From the NCBI GenBank assembly GCA_964347325.1, contig CAYFYA010000011.1, positions 1-64,000 on the forward strand: a DNA stretch of 64,000 nt, given 5' to 3'. Of the stretch, positions 43,312 to 51,543 are shown piece after piece. The DNA is from JAJISG01 sp964347325 (GTDB taxonomy: Archaea > Thermoplasmatota > Thermoplasmata > RBG-16-68-12 > JAJISG01). The notes beneath the pieces were generated by a model that worked only from the letters and a program-made list of their open reading frames with translations, searched no databases and was not told the origin of the DNA. The position numbers and the translations under genes are program-made. Within the stretch, counting starts at the first letter, position 1; each line of letters starts with the position of its first letter.

Positions 43312-43338
43312 TGCACCGGGACAGAAGGATGGTCAGCC

Positions 43339-43725
43339 ATGGTGACCGCCGACGCCCTACAGAGGGTGCTCAGGGACTTCAACTTCACCTACAACTCCGA
43401 GATCTCAGGCATCCTCACCAAGACGGGGCTTCCTTTGGCGATTCAGACTAACGAGCAGATGGAGGAGGATCACTTCGCCACCATGGCGGCCACGCTTATC
43501 GGGTCCACGGAGGTCCTCCACCGGGGAATCGGGCTCGCCCCGCCGGGGGACATCTTGGTCCGCTCCAAGGACGGCATCATGCTGGTGCTGAACCTCGAGA
43601 GGAACATCTTCTTCGTGGCCGTCGGCGGAGAGGACTGCAAGCTGAAGGCTGGCTCGGAGGAGGCGGCTGAGGCCCTCTTCAAGGTCCTCGAACCCTTGAA
43701 GCCTCTGGAGAAGTTTGCCCGCTAG
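43339..43725 (+). CDS. Roadblock/LC7 domain protein
   Basis: A 128-residue single-domain protein with the Roadblock/LC7 pattern: EISGILTKTGLPLAIQTNE, FATMAATLIGSTEVLHRG, and DGIMLVLNLERNIFFVAVGG at the usual places. These small alpha/beta proteins dimerise and often control or bind small GTPases or motor-like systems in archaea; no such partner gene is in the window. The message is predicted leaderless. Confidence 0.82.
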   Translation: MVTADALQRVLRDFNFTYNSEISGILTKTGLPLAIQTNEQMEEDHFATMAATLIGSTEVLHRGIGLAPPGDILVRSKDGIMLVLNLERNIFFVAVGGEDCKLKAGSEEAAEALFKVLEPLKPLEKFAR

Positions 43726-43738
43726 GCGTTCGCCCGGC

Positions 43739-43748
43739 GTTTTATGGT
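43739..43748 (+). promoter_or_regulatory. TATA-like box of DNA glycosylase gene
   Basis: GTTTTATGGT ends about 22 bases before ATG 43770, the local leaderless spacing. Confidence 0.45.
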
Positions 43749-43769
43749 TCGACAACCTTTGCCTACTGA

Positions 43770-44426
43770 ATGGACGTACGGCGGGTCTACGAGAGGCTGA
43801 GAAAGATCCTCGGCGCCCGAGACTGGTGGAAGTCGGATGGATCCCTGGAGGTGGTGGTGGGTGCCCTCCTCACCCAGCAGACCACGTGGAGGAGCGTCGA
43901 TGTGGCCCTGGGAAGACTCAAGGAGAGAGGTTGGCTAAGCCTTGAGGGCCTGGCAGCGGCGCCCGTCGAGAAGTTGGAGGATTGCGTCAAGCCCACGGGG
44001 TTCTACCGGGTCAAGACCGCAAGGCTCCAGAAGCTGGCAACCCGCGTCCTCGAGGATTACGGCAACGTCGACGCGCTGCTCCACCAGGAGCCCAGGGACC
44101 TCAGACAGTACCTCCTGGGACTCGATGGAATTGGCCCCGAGACGGCGGACTCGATCCTCCTGTACGCAGCTGGACTGCCATTCCTGGTGGTGGACACCTA
44201 CACCAGGCGGATCGTGGAACGCCTAGGATCGCCCCTCCCACCCGGCTATGAGGCCGCGAGGTCCTGCCTTGAGGGTGGACTCCCGCGAACTGTCGAGACC
44301 TACAGGGAGTTCCACGCCATGATGGTGGAGCTTGGAAAGAGGTACTGTCGAAGAAATCCACGTTGCCAACTGTGTCCACTTCTGGAGCTGTGTCCTCACG
44401 GTCAGGACATGGTATCGGGGCGTTGA
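43770..44426 (+). CDS. Endonuclease III-related DNA glycosylase (MagIII-like)
   Basis: A 218-residue HhH-GPD glycosylase with an iron-sulfur cluster motif at the end (Cys-x5-Cys-x2-Cys-x5-Cys in YCRRNPRCQLCPLLELC). The helix-hairpin-helix reads LLGLDGIGPETADSILLYA and the catalytic aspartate is in VVDTYTRRI. The lysine that lyase-active Nth proteins carry in the hairpin is replaced (GPETAD instead of GRKTA), as in the MagIII/monofunctional group, so alkyl- or methyl-adenine removal is more likely than AP lyase action. It belongs to base excision repair. Confidence 0.87.
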   Translation: MDVRRVYERLRKILGARDWWKSDGSLEVVVGALLTQQTTWRSVDVALGRLKERGWLSLEGLAAAPVEKLEDCVKPTGFYRVKTARLQKLATRVLEDYGNVDALLHQEPRDLRQYLLGLDGIGPETADSILLYAAGLPFLVVDTYTRRIVERLGSPLPPGYEAARSCLEGGLPRTVETYREFHAMMVELGKRYCRRNPRCQLCPLLELCPHGQDMVSGR

Positions 44427-44742
44427 CGTCCTCAAGATTGTCTTCGGCGCCCTCATGGTGGCCCAAGGGTCCTCGTTAGGGGATCGACGGGGTGCGTAGG
44501 CAGACACCTGGTACCGGCACTGATGACTTCGGGGCACCACGTAGTCTGCTTACACAGGGGGACATCGGACACATCCGTTCTTCCCGAAGGTGTGGACCTT
44601 CGCGTCGCCATGGCCTTCGATCGATGCCTCAAGGCCTCCATCCGGGGATCCTAGGTGTGACAAGCGTTGTGTCATCTTCTTCGAGGGCTGTCCAAAAGCA
44701 ACTCTTATGTAGAAAAATTCTATTGACCCCTCGGGGGAGGGT
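44427..44742. other. Intergenic stretch with promoter of the STAND gene
   Basis: Over this 316-base stretch I find only short frames without convincing starts and no RNA gene. Near its end lies ACAA-GCG-TTGT (inside 44657-44673), a small inverted repeat, followed by a TATA-like CTCTTATGTAGAAA (44702-44714) and a GGGGGAGGG site just before the ATG of the large regulator. Confidence 0.45.
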
Positions 44743-47205
44743 ATGTCAAAGCTAACGGTGGCCCAAAGGGTTCTCCTCCACCTCTCGCTGTTCTCGAGGT
44801 ACCGAGAGGAGTTCGAGTGCCCCGAGGACATGACCCAGAAGGGCATCTCCGGGGTCCTCGGCCTGAGCAGGTCCCACGTGGCCCTGGAACTCAAGAAACT
44901 CGTCGAAGCCAAGGAGGTGGAGGTCCGCCTCGCCCACGTTAGGGGAGCACGGAGTCGCAGGAAGGTCTACTTGTTGACCTTCCAGGCCGAGAGGAAGGCG
45001 GCTTCCATGAGGGACAAGGCTCGTGGGGCCGAGGCCCGATGGATCGGCCCTGAAGGGGAACTGCTCGAGGGGCAAGGCCTCGAGCTACTCCGAACCGCCC
45101 GTCGCCTGCACAGACCCCTGACCCAAGTATACTTGGGACTGTTGGGCGGGACCGTCGTGGACCTGCGGGAGCCATCCATCACGCCGGCCGCCGCACCCGC
45201 CTTGGACATAGCAGGGAGGGCGAGGGAGCTGGAGGAACTAAGGTCCTGGCAGGAGGGCGGACCTACGTTCCTGCTTCTCACAGGCATAGCAGGAATCGGG
45301 AAGACGACGCTCGCCCGGGCCCTCTACCACGACACAAGCAAGGGCGCGTGGATACGGCTCTACCCCTTCCACAGCGCCTCCTCCCTACTTACGGCCATTG
45401 CCCACGGGCTCGCCTCCATCGGGAGGTCGCGCCTGCTATCCTACATCAAGAGCCATCCACCAGACTACCATGAGGCGGGAGTTCTTCTCTGCCGGGAGGC
45501 TTCGGGGGTGCAACTCTTCCTGGACAATGTCGCCGCCTCACCCCAGGCTGCCCAGGTGCTCCGCCTCCTACTGGACTCCCCTCCGCCCGATTGCAGGGTC
45601 CTGATGACGGCCCGGCGTCGCCCTGAGTTCATCAAGGGGGCCGATGTCCTCGACGGGAAGGTGCAGGAGATGACCCTGCAGGGCCTTGATCGGGATGGCA
45701 CGGGAGAGCTTCTGGACCGCCTCGGTGCCCGGGCGGCTGACATCGAGGACATGCAGAGGATGACGGGAGGTCATCCCCTCCTCCTGAAGATGTCGGCCAC
45801 CGCCCAGAGATTTCCCAGGAGCCCCGACGTGGCGGCCTTCTTCCAAGACGAGATTCTAGATGATCTCACAGACGCTGAGGAGGAGGTGCTCATAAAGGCC
45901 TCGGTGTTCAGGGGGCTTGCCTCCCGGGCTGCCCTGGGGGATCCCGGACGGCGCATCATCAGATCTCTGCTCAGGGCCGGACTCCTCACCGAGAGCGAGG
46001 CTGGGTACGAGGTCCACGAGATCATAGCCCCTCTGATGAGGGAGCACGGTGGAGAGGACTTGCGTCGGGCCCATGAGCTGGCCGCCGAGTTCTGCCATGA
46101 GACAGGCGACTGGTTTGAGGCCATCTACCATCTTCAAGCCTCGGGTCAGACCAAGGTAGCCCTCAAACGGGCGGAGGAAAGGTTGGAGGAGATCCTTGGA
46201 GCTGGACGGGCCGAGGAGTTGCTGGGTCTCCTAGGGGAGGCCCGTCACCTCCCGTCTCCCACCCTGGACTACCTGGAGGCCCGCACCTTGGACTACCTGG
46301 GCCGGTGGTCGAAGGCCCTCCTCGTGCTGGAAAGAGGGTTTCCAATGGCCGGGCCCGGGCGTAAGATACAGATGCTCCTCCTGCGCGGCAGGATCCACAG
46401 CAAGCGGGGTCAGGTGGATGAAGCCCTGGAGGCTTTCCAAGGGGCGGCGGCCCTTGCCCGGGCGCGGGGGAGAGAGGTGGACCTCGGAAGGGCTCTGTAC
46501 GGACTCGGGATCGTCGAGCGTAAGATGGGTCGCCTGGGCGAGACTAGGAAACTGCTGCATGAGGCCCTGAAGCACTTCGACAGTGGCGAGGGCGTGACCG
46601 ACACCGGCAGGGTGCGCATGGAGATGGGGATTGCCGAGCTACAGGCGGACAACCCGGAGGCGGCCGCTCGGTGGTTCCACGACGCCGCCCCCCTCCTGGC
46701 CTCCAGCTTGGTAGACTCTGCGTACCTGTACAACAACCTTGGGATCGCCTACAGCAAGCTTTCACAGCAGGAGGAAGCGCTGAAAGCCTTCGAGGAGAGC
46801 CTGGAGCTGGCCGAGAAGGCGGGTATGGTTAGAGCCGAGGGCTATGCCCTCTCCAACGCCGCCGATCTGTACATTGAGCGCGGACAGGTGGAGACGGCCT
46901 TGGACTACTGTGACCGCTCCCTCCAGATCTTCGAAGACCTTGAAGATCCCGTCATGATCTCAGCCTGCTACGCTAACCGGGCCAAGGCCGAGAGGTCTCG
47001 GGGTAACCTGGAGAAGGCGGAGAACCTGTACCAGGACAGCCTCCGGGCCCTGGAAGGGACCAGGGCGCCCTACAGCCTGGCTGCCCGTTGGCTGGAGTTC
47101 TCCGACCTCTACCAGGAGCTGGGCGAGAGGTCGAAGTCCGAGAAACTACGATCGAAGGCCCTGGCGGTCATGAGGGAGAGCGGCTCGACGCAGCCCGGGT
47201 CCTAG
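44743..47205 (+). CDS. STAND-type NTPase regulator with winged-helix and TPR domains
   Basis: An 820-residue signal-integrating protein. Residues 1-85 form a winged-helix DNA-binding domain (KGISGVLGLSRSHVALELKKL region with a basic wing). Residues 160-430 are a STAND/NB-ARC-like NTPase with P-loop GIAGIGKTT at about residues 181-189, Walker B LFLDN near 257, sensor-1 TARRRPEF and a winged-helix relay after it. From about residue 440 to 800 there are tandem TPR helices (repeated A/L/G-x-A pattern, such as AYSKLSQQEEALKAFEESLE). This is the MalT/SARP-like architecture: a ligand binds the TPR sensor, the NTPase switches, and the helix domain binds DNA. A TATA-like box lies about 30 bases upstream with a purine-rich RBS. 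Confidence 0.82.
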   Translation: MSKLTVAQRVLLHLSLFSRYREEFECPEDMTQKGISGVLGLSRSHVALELKKLVEAKEVEVRLAHVRGARSRRKVYLLTFQAERKAASMRDKARGAEARWIGPEGELLEGQGLELLRTARRLHRPLTQVYLGLLGGTVVDLREPSITPAAAPALDIAGRARELEELRSWQEGGPTFLLLTGIAGIGKTTLARALYHDTSKGAWIRLYPFHSASSLLTAIAHGLASIGRSRLLSYIKSHPPDYHEAGVLLCREASGVQLFLDNVAASPQAAQVLRLLLDSPPPDCRVLMTARRRPEFIKGADVLDGKVQEMTLQGLDRDGTGELLDRLGARAADIEDMQRMTGGHPLLLKMSATAQRFPRSPDVAAFFQDEILDDLTDAEEEVLIKASVFRGLASRAALGDPGRRIIRSLLRAGLLTESEAGYEVHEIIAPLMREHGGEDLRRAHELAAEFCHETGDWFEAIYHLQASGQTKVALKRAEERLEEILGAGRAEELLGLLGEARHLPSPTLDYLEARTLDYLGRWSKALLVLERGFPMAGPGRKIQMLLLRGRIHSKRGQVDEALEAFQGAAALARARGREVDLGRALYGLGIVERKMGRLGETRKLLHEALKHFDSGEGVTDTGRVRMEMGIAELQADNPEAAARWFHDAAPLLASSLVDSAYLYNNLGIAYSKLSQQEEALKAFEESLELAEKAGMVRAEGYALSNAADLYIERGQVETALDYCDRSLQIFEDLEDPVMISACYANRAKAERSRGNLEKAENLYQDSLRALEGTRAPYSLAARWLEFSDLYQELGERSKSEKLRSKALAVMRESGSTQPGS

Positions 47206-48350
47206 GTAAGGATCTCCGCCATCCGCCGGAACGCCTCCCGAAGGTTCTCCCTGGAGGTGGCGAAGGAGAGGCGGAAGTGGCTCTCACCCTTGTCGCCGAA
47301 GGCGATGCCGGGGGTAACGGCCACCCGGGCCTCTTTGAGGAGCGTCTCTGCAAACTCCAAGGAGCTCCCCTGCCTGTCGTGTCTTATCCAGGAGTAGAAG
47401 GTGCCCTGCGGCTCCTTGGTCACGAAGTCGGGGATCTCACCCACTGCCTGGAACACGAGGCTGCTCCGCTCCTCGAACTCCTTCACCATCTCGTCGACGG
47501 GACCTTCGGGACCTCTCAGGGCGGCCACGCCTCCCATCTGCGCGAAGGAGGTGGCACATGTGACGGAGTGCTGCTGCACCTTGTTCATCGGGCCCAGTAA
47601 GTCGGGTGGGGCAACGGCCCAGCCCAGTCGCCAACCGGTCATGGCGTAGGTCTTGGAGAAGCCGTTGACTGTGATGGTTCTCTCGAAGGCCCCTGGTAGG
47701 GACGCTATGGAGAGGTGCTTGCCGCGGAACACGATCTTCGCGTAGATCTCGTCGGTGACAATCACCAGCCCCTCATCCTCCGCTATGTCTGCCAGCCCGC
47801 GGAGGACATCCTCGTCGTAGACGCTTCCCGTGGGGTTGTTGGGCGAGTTGACAACGATCATCTTGCTGGCCGGGGTGATGAGTTCGGCTGTGGCCTCGGG
47901 GGTCATCTGGCAGTTGAACTCCTCAGTGCACGGCACGGGTACCGGCCTCCCACCTGCGAGCCGCACCATGGGCACGTAGGAGACCCATCCCGGATCTGGG
48001 AGCAACACCTCGTCGCCCGACTCGACAAAGGCTGTGATGGCGGTGTAGAGGGCGTGCTTCGTAGGAGTCACCATGACGTCATCTGGCCCACAGGGGATGC
48101 CGTTCTCTGCCTTGCTCTTCTCCGCGATGGCCTCCCTGAGCTCCGGGATCCCCTTGGACGGAGTGTACCTGGTGAATCCGTCATCCAGCGCCCGTTTCGC
48201 TGCTTCCACGATGTGGCTAGGGGTGTTGAAGTCGGGCTCCCCCACGGCCAATGAGATGATGTCCTCGCCCTTAGCCCTCATCTCCGACACCATGCCAGAA
48301 AGCCGCACCGTCGGCGACTCCCCCACACCGTACATCCTCTCCGCCAACAT
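47202..48350 (-). CDS. Class I/II pyridoxal-phosphate aminotransferase
   Basis: A 382-residue aspartate-aminotransferase-like enzyme. NSPNNPTGS holds the substrate aspartate region, VTDEIYAKIVF follows, and the PLP lysine is in NGFSKTYAMTGWRLGW. These are the fold-type I hallmarks. The exact keto-acid partner (oxaloacetate, alanine, aromatic) cannot be told. Translation starts at ATG 48350, about 30 bases from a TATA-like CTTTAGCC. Its stop and that of the STAND gene overlap at CTAG. Confidence 0.9.
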   Translation of the reverse strand: MLAERMYGVGESPTVRLSGMVSEMRAKGEDIISLAVGEPDFNTPSHIVEAAKRALDDGFTRYTPSKGIPELREAIAEKSKAENGIPCGPDDVMVTPTKHALYTAITAFVESGDEVLLPDPGWVSYVPMVRLAGGRPVPVPCTEEFNCQMTPEATAELITPASKMIVVNSPNNPTGSVYDEDVLRGLADIAEDEGLVIVTDEIYAKIVFRGKHLSIASLPGAFERTITVNGFSKTYAMTGWRLGWAVAPPDLLGPMNKVQQHSVTCATSFAQMGGVAALRGPEGPVDEMVKEFEERSSLVFQAVGEIPDFVTKEPQGTFYSWIRHDRQGSSLEFAETLLKEARVAVTPGIAFGDKGESHFRLSFATSRENLREAFRRMAEILT

Positions 48351-48396
48351 GGGATCAGTAAGGTAACCAACGGGGGCTAAAGAACCCTCTGGAGGG

Positions 48397-50055
48397 TCAG
48401 CGATGGGCGAAGGAGAACTCGGGGTGCTGGCCCGTTTTTCGGAGGCGGGCGAATCCGAATCGCTCGAACTGGACGAGCGCTCCCTCGGGGAGCTCTGAGA
48501 TGACGGCCTCCCCGACGCCCTCCATCCACGAACCGTCGGGCATCAGGACCCTGGTCGGAACCCCTACGGACAACCACTGGATCTTGGGCACATTCTTCAC
48601 CTCCCAGGAGGTGAACCGTACGACGTCGTCGAGCTGAATGTTGCACCAGTCCTTCAGCCTGACCTCCTCCCCCTTGTGAGTCGTCACGTCCCGCTGGGAG
48701 AGGAGGACCTCCTCGGAGCCTGGGATGGTCCGATTCCCTCGCTCCGGAAAGTCCGGGTGGATCAACGGGTGGGCCTCCCGCAACTCCGGCAGCCCCTCGA
48801 TCCTCACGGCGTTGGGCTCCGGGACGAAGAAGTAGCGGTTCGCCTCGGAGTCTATGAGGCGTCGGTTCTCGGTGTAAAGCGTCTCCGCTGGCACCTCGAT
48901 GTCCGTGAGGCTGAGTCCGAAGCTCAGAATGAAGGACCGCAGGGCCTCAGGCCGAATGCCGCGGGCCTTCAAGCTCTGGAGGCTCCAGGTCCTGGGATCG
49001 TCGGCCCCTGTTAGACGTCCGGCCTCGATCAGCCGCCTCTGGGCGCTCTTGCTGAGCTCCGCATCCTTCAGCCGCAGGACCCCGTAGTGAACGAAGCTTG
49101 GGCCCTGGATGCCCAGGTAATCCCAGATGGCCCTCTCCATCTCGTCCTCCATGACTAGGTCCTTCCCCCTGAGGACGTGGGTAATACCGAGGATGTGATC
49201 GTCCACGGCCCACGAGAACTCCAGGAGGGGCCACACGCGGTACCGAACGCCAACACGGGGGTGCTCCCGGTCGCTGATGCGAAATAGGACCCGGTCTCGG
49301 AAGGCGGGGTTCGGGTGCTGCATGTCGGTCTTCAACCGAACGACAGCCTCGCCCTCGGCGTAGGCGCCCGCAAGCATCTCATCCCATCTCTCCAGATTCT
49401 CCTCTCGGCCGAAGTCACGATGTTCGCACTGCCGACCCGCCTCGCGTTTCTCCCTCAGCTCCTGGGCCGAGCAGAGGCATATGTAGGCACCCTCCACTTC
49501 GAGCAGGCGTCGGCCCCACTCGTAGAAGGTCGGCAGTCGGTCCGACTTGAAGAGCACGTCGTGGCATTCTACGCCCAACCACTCCAGCCCCTCCTCCACC
49601 AGGCCATAGGCCTCCGGAATGGGCACCTTCTCCTCGGAACCGATGGTATCGTCGTGAACTAGGAGGAGCCTGCCACCGTACCTCTTCACGTACTCATCGT
49701 TGAGGATGACCATGCGGGCGTTGCCGATGTGGAGAGGGCCAGACGGGTAGGGTGCCAATCGCATGACCACCGTGTCCTTCACCCTCGGCAGGTCAGGGAG
49801 CTCGGAGGGCCTCTCCTCGCGATGCGCCTCCAGAAGCTCTGGAGCCGACACTTCGAGCTCCCGAAACTGGTCTCCCGGGCTGAGGGCGTTGACCTCGGCG
49901 ACGACTTCGGCGACGATCCTCGCCACGTCCTTCGGTTTGGTCCGCAGTTCAGGATCGTGAGCGAGCACCTTGCCAGTGACAGCCTTGACCTGGGCCTGGC
50001 CTCCGTAGAGCACTGCGTTTTGGAGGGCGTACTTCCGGGCCAGGTCCCTGAGCAC
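48397..50055 (-). CDS. gltX: Glutamyl-tRNA synthetase (archaeal type)
   Basis: A 552-residue class I synthetase of the archaeal/eukaryotic branch. The HIGH motif appears as SGPLHIGNAR and the KMSKS loop as DAELSKSAQRR. An N-terminal extension of about 90 residues precedes the HIGH motif, as is usual for the archaeal enzymes, and a beta-barrel anticodon-binding region follows. In many archaea the enzyme is non-discriminating and also charges tRNA-Gln, later amidated; that is family knowledge, not seen here. It starts at GTG 50055 with a TATA-like ATTAAATAC about 25 bases upstream. Confidence 0.94.
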   Translation of the reverse strand: MLRDLARKYALQNAVLYGGQAQVKAVTGKVLAHDPELRTKPKDVARIVAEVVAEVNALSPGDQFRELEVSAPELLEAHREERPSELPDLPRVKDTVVMRLAPYPSGPLHIGNARMVILNDEYVKRYGGRLLLVHDDTIGSEEKVPIPEAYGLVEEGLEWLGVECHDVLFKSDRLPTFYEWGRRLLEVEGAYICLCSAQELREKREAGRQCEHRDFGREENLERWDEMLAGAYAEGEAVVRLKTDMQHPNPAFRDRVLFRISDREHPRVGVRYRVWPLLEFSWAVDDHILGITHVLRGKDLVMEDEMERAIWDYLGIQGPSFVHYGVLRLKDAELSKSAQRRLIEAGRLTGADDPRTWSLQSLKARGIRPEALRSFILSFGLSLTDIEVPAETLYTENRRLIDSEANRYFFVPEPNAVRIEGLPELREAHPLIHPDFPERGNRTIPGSEEVLLSQRDVTTHKGEEVRLKDWCNIQLDDVVRFTSWEVKNVPKIQWLSVGVPTRVLMPDGSWMEGVGEAVISELPEGALVQFERFGFARLRKTGQHPEFSFAHR

Positions 50056-50211
50056 GGCCGTTCAAGCAGGAGGTGCGTATTTAATCCTTAGGAGGAGGGT
50101 TCCGGCGCCTAGATCGTTTTCGACCCCACTCCTCGTCGTCATCCATCCGTCCTGTGGCCCTTGGCTGGATAAAGTAAATAGCTTCCCGACCATTCAACCG
50201 AGGCGATTTCG

Positions 50212-51474
50212 TTGTCCCTGCGCGAAGAGATCTCCCGCTTCCCCGAGGCCATGGTTGTGGAGGAGGCCGTGAGCCTGGAACTGGATGTGACGAGGATCCT
50301 CAGGGAGGACCTGGAACGGACCGTGCACTTCAAGGACCTGGCGGGTTTCGAGGCCGTCGGGAACCTCTGGGCCACGAGGGAAAGAGTCTGTACGGCCCTG
50401 GGAATCTCGCGGGAGAAGCTCCCCTTCGCCATCCTCGAGGCCATGCACGAGCCGAAGCGGGAGAGGTCAACCAAGGAAGCCGACTTCCTCCAGGGTGAGG
50501 TCAAAGGCTTCGACCTCAGGAAGGATCTCCCAGCCCCCAAGTGGTATCCCAAGGAGCCGGGACACTACCTCACCTCCGCCATCGTCGCGGCGGAGTGGGA
50601 GGGGAAGAGGAACCTATCCTACCACCGCATGCTGATTCTGGACAAGCGTAGGATGGTGACCCGCCTCGTGCCTCGTCACCTCAGGTCCATGGTGGACGAG
50701 TCCCTTGCTCAGGGGGTGGACTTGCCTGTGGCCATCATCATTGGCGCCCCCCTGCCCGTCCTCCTGGCGGGGGCCATGTCCATGGAGTACGAGTCCGATG
50801 AGCTAAGGGTCGCCGCCTCCCTGGCGAAAGCCGCCGGTAGACCGCTTAAGGCCGTGAAGCTGTCCAACGGCATCACCGTCCCGGCAGACTGCGAGTATGT
50901 CATCGAGGCCCACTTCAATGGCGAGGTCCACGAGGAGGGTCCCTTCGTCGACGGTACGGGGACGTACGACGAGGTGCGGATGGAGCCCGTGCTGGTGGCG
51001 GACCGGCTCTATAGGCGTCCGGATGCCCTCTATCACCTCATCCTGTCTGGCGGCCAGGAACACCACCTGCTCATGGGCATGCCTCGGGAACCCGTCATAT
51101 ACGAGGCCGTGAAGCGTGTGGTGCCCCACGTAGCCGGAGTCCGCCTGACAGAGGGGGGAAGCTCCTGGCTGCACGGAGTGGTGGCCATCCGAAAGCAGCA
51201 CCAGGGCGATGGGAAGAACGCCATCATGGCTGCCCTGAGCGGCCACACCTCCATGAAGAGGGTGACGGTGGTGGACGAGGACATCGACATCTACGATGAT
51301 CAAGACGTCGAGTGGGCGGTGGCCACTCGCTTCCAGGCTGAGAAGGATCTCATCGTAATCCATGGAGCCAAGGGGAGCTCTATCGACCCCAGCGCGGGGG
51401 AGACGACATCGAAGATGGGACTGGACGCCACCAAACCCCTAGGCCAGACGAAGTTCGAGAAGCCAGCGCTGTAG
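50212..51474 (+). CDS. UbiD-family decarboxylase (candidate AMPD of archaeal mevalonate pathway)
   Basis: A 420-residue UbiD-family protein with YHRMLILDKRRMVTRLVPRHL in the first half, PADCEYVIEAHFNG and GPFVDGTGTYDE, the conserved glutamate and metal/prFMN region. In archaea this family includes trans-anhydromevalonate 5-phosphate decarboxylase of the modified mevalonate pathway, which makes isopentenyl phosphate for membrane lipids, so that role is plausible. The prFMN-making partner UbiX is not in the window. Start is TTG 50212 with an AT-rich block about 35 bases upstream. Confidence 0.88.
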   Translation: MSLREEISRFPEAMVVEEAVSLELDVTRILREDLERTVHFKDLAGFEAVGNLWATRERVCTALGISREKLPFAILEAMHEPKRERSTKEADFLQGEVKGFDLRKDLPAPKWYPKEPGHYLTSAIVAAEWEGKRNLSYHRMLILDKRRMVTRLVPRHLRSMVDESLAQGVDLPVAIIIGAPLPVLLAGAMSMEYESDELRVAASLAKAAGRPLKAVKLSNGITVPADCEYVIEAHFNGEVHEEGPFVDGTGTYDEVRMEPVLVADRLYRRPDALYHLILSGGQEHHLLMGMPREPVIYEAVKRVVPHVAGVRLTEGGSSWLHGVVAIRKQHQGDGKNAIMAALSGHTSMKRVTVVDEDIDIYDDQDVEWAVATRFQAEKDLIVIHGAKGSSIDPSAGETTSKMGLDATKPLGQTKFEKPAL

Positions 51475-51543
51475 CCCCAATTATCACCCGGTGAGAAGCG
51501 GCTCCACACTTTCAAATAAGCGGGCACGCATGGTAACCATCGG

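Noticed and set aside
44427..44742. Candidate structured RNA (SRP RNA or RNase P RNA) in the intergenic stretch
   Set aside because: I could not find the conserved motifs of either RNA; without a covariance search (Infernal with Rfam) it stays unsupported.
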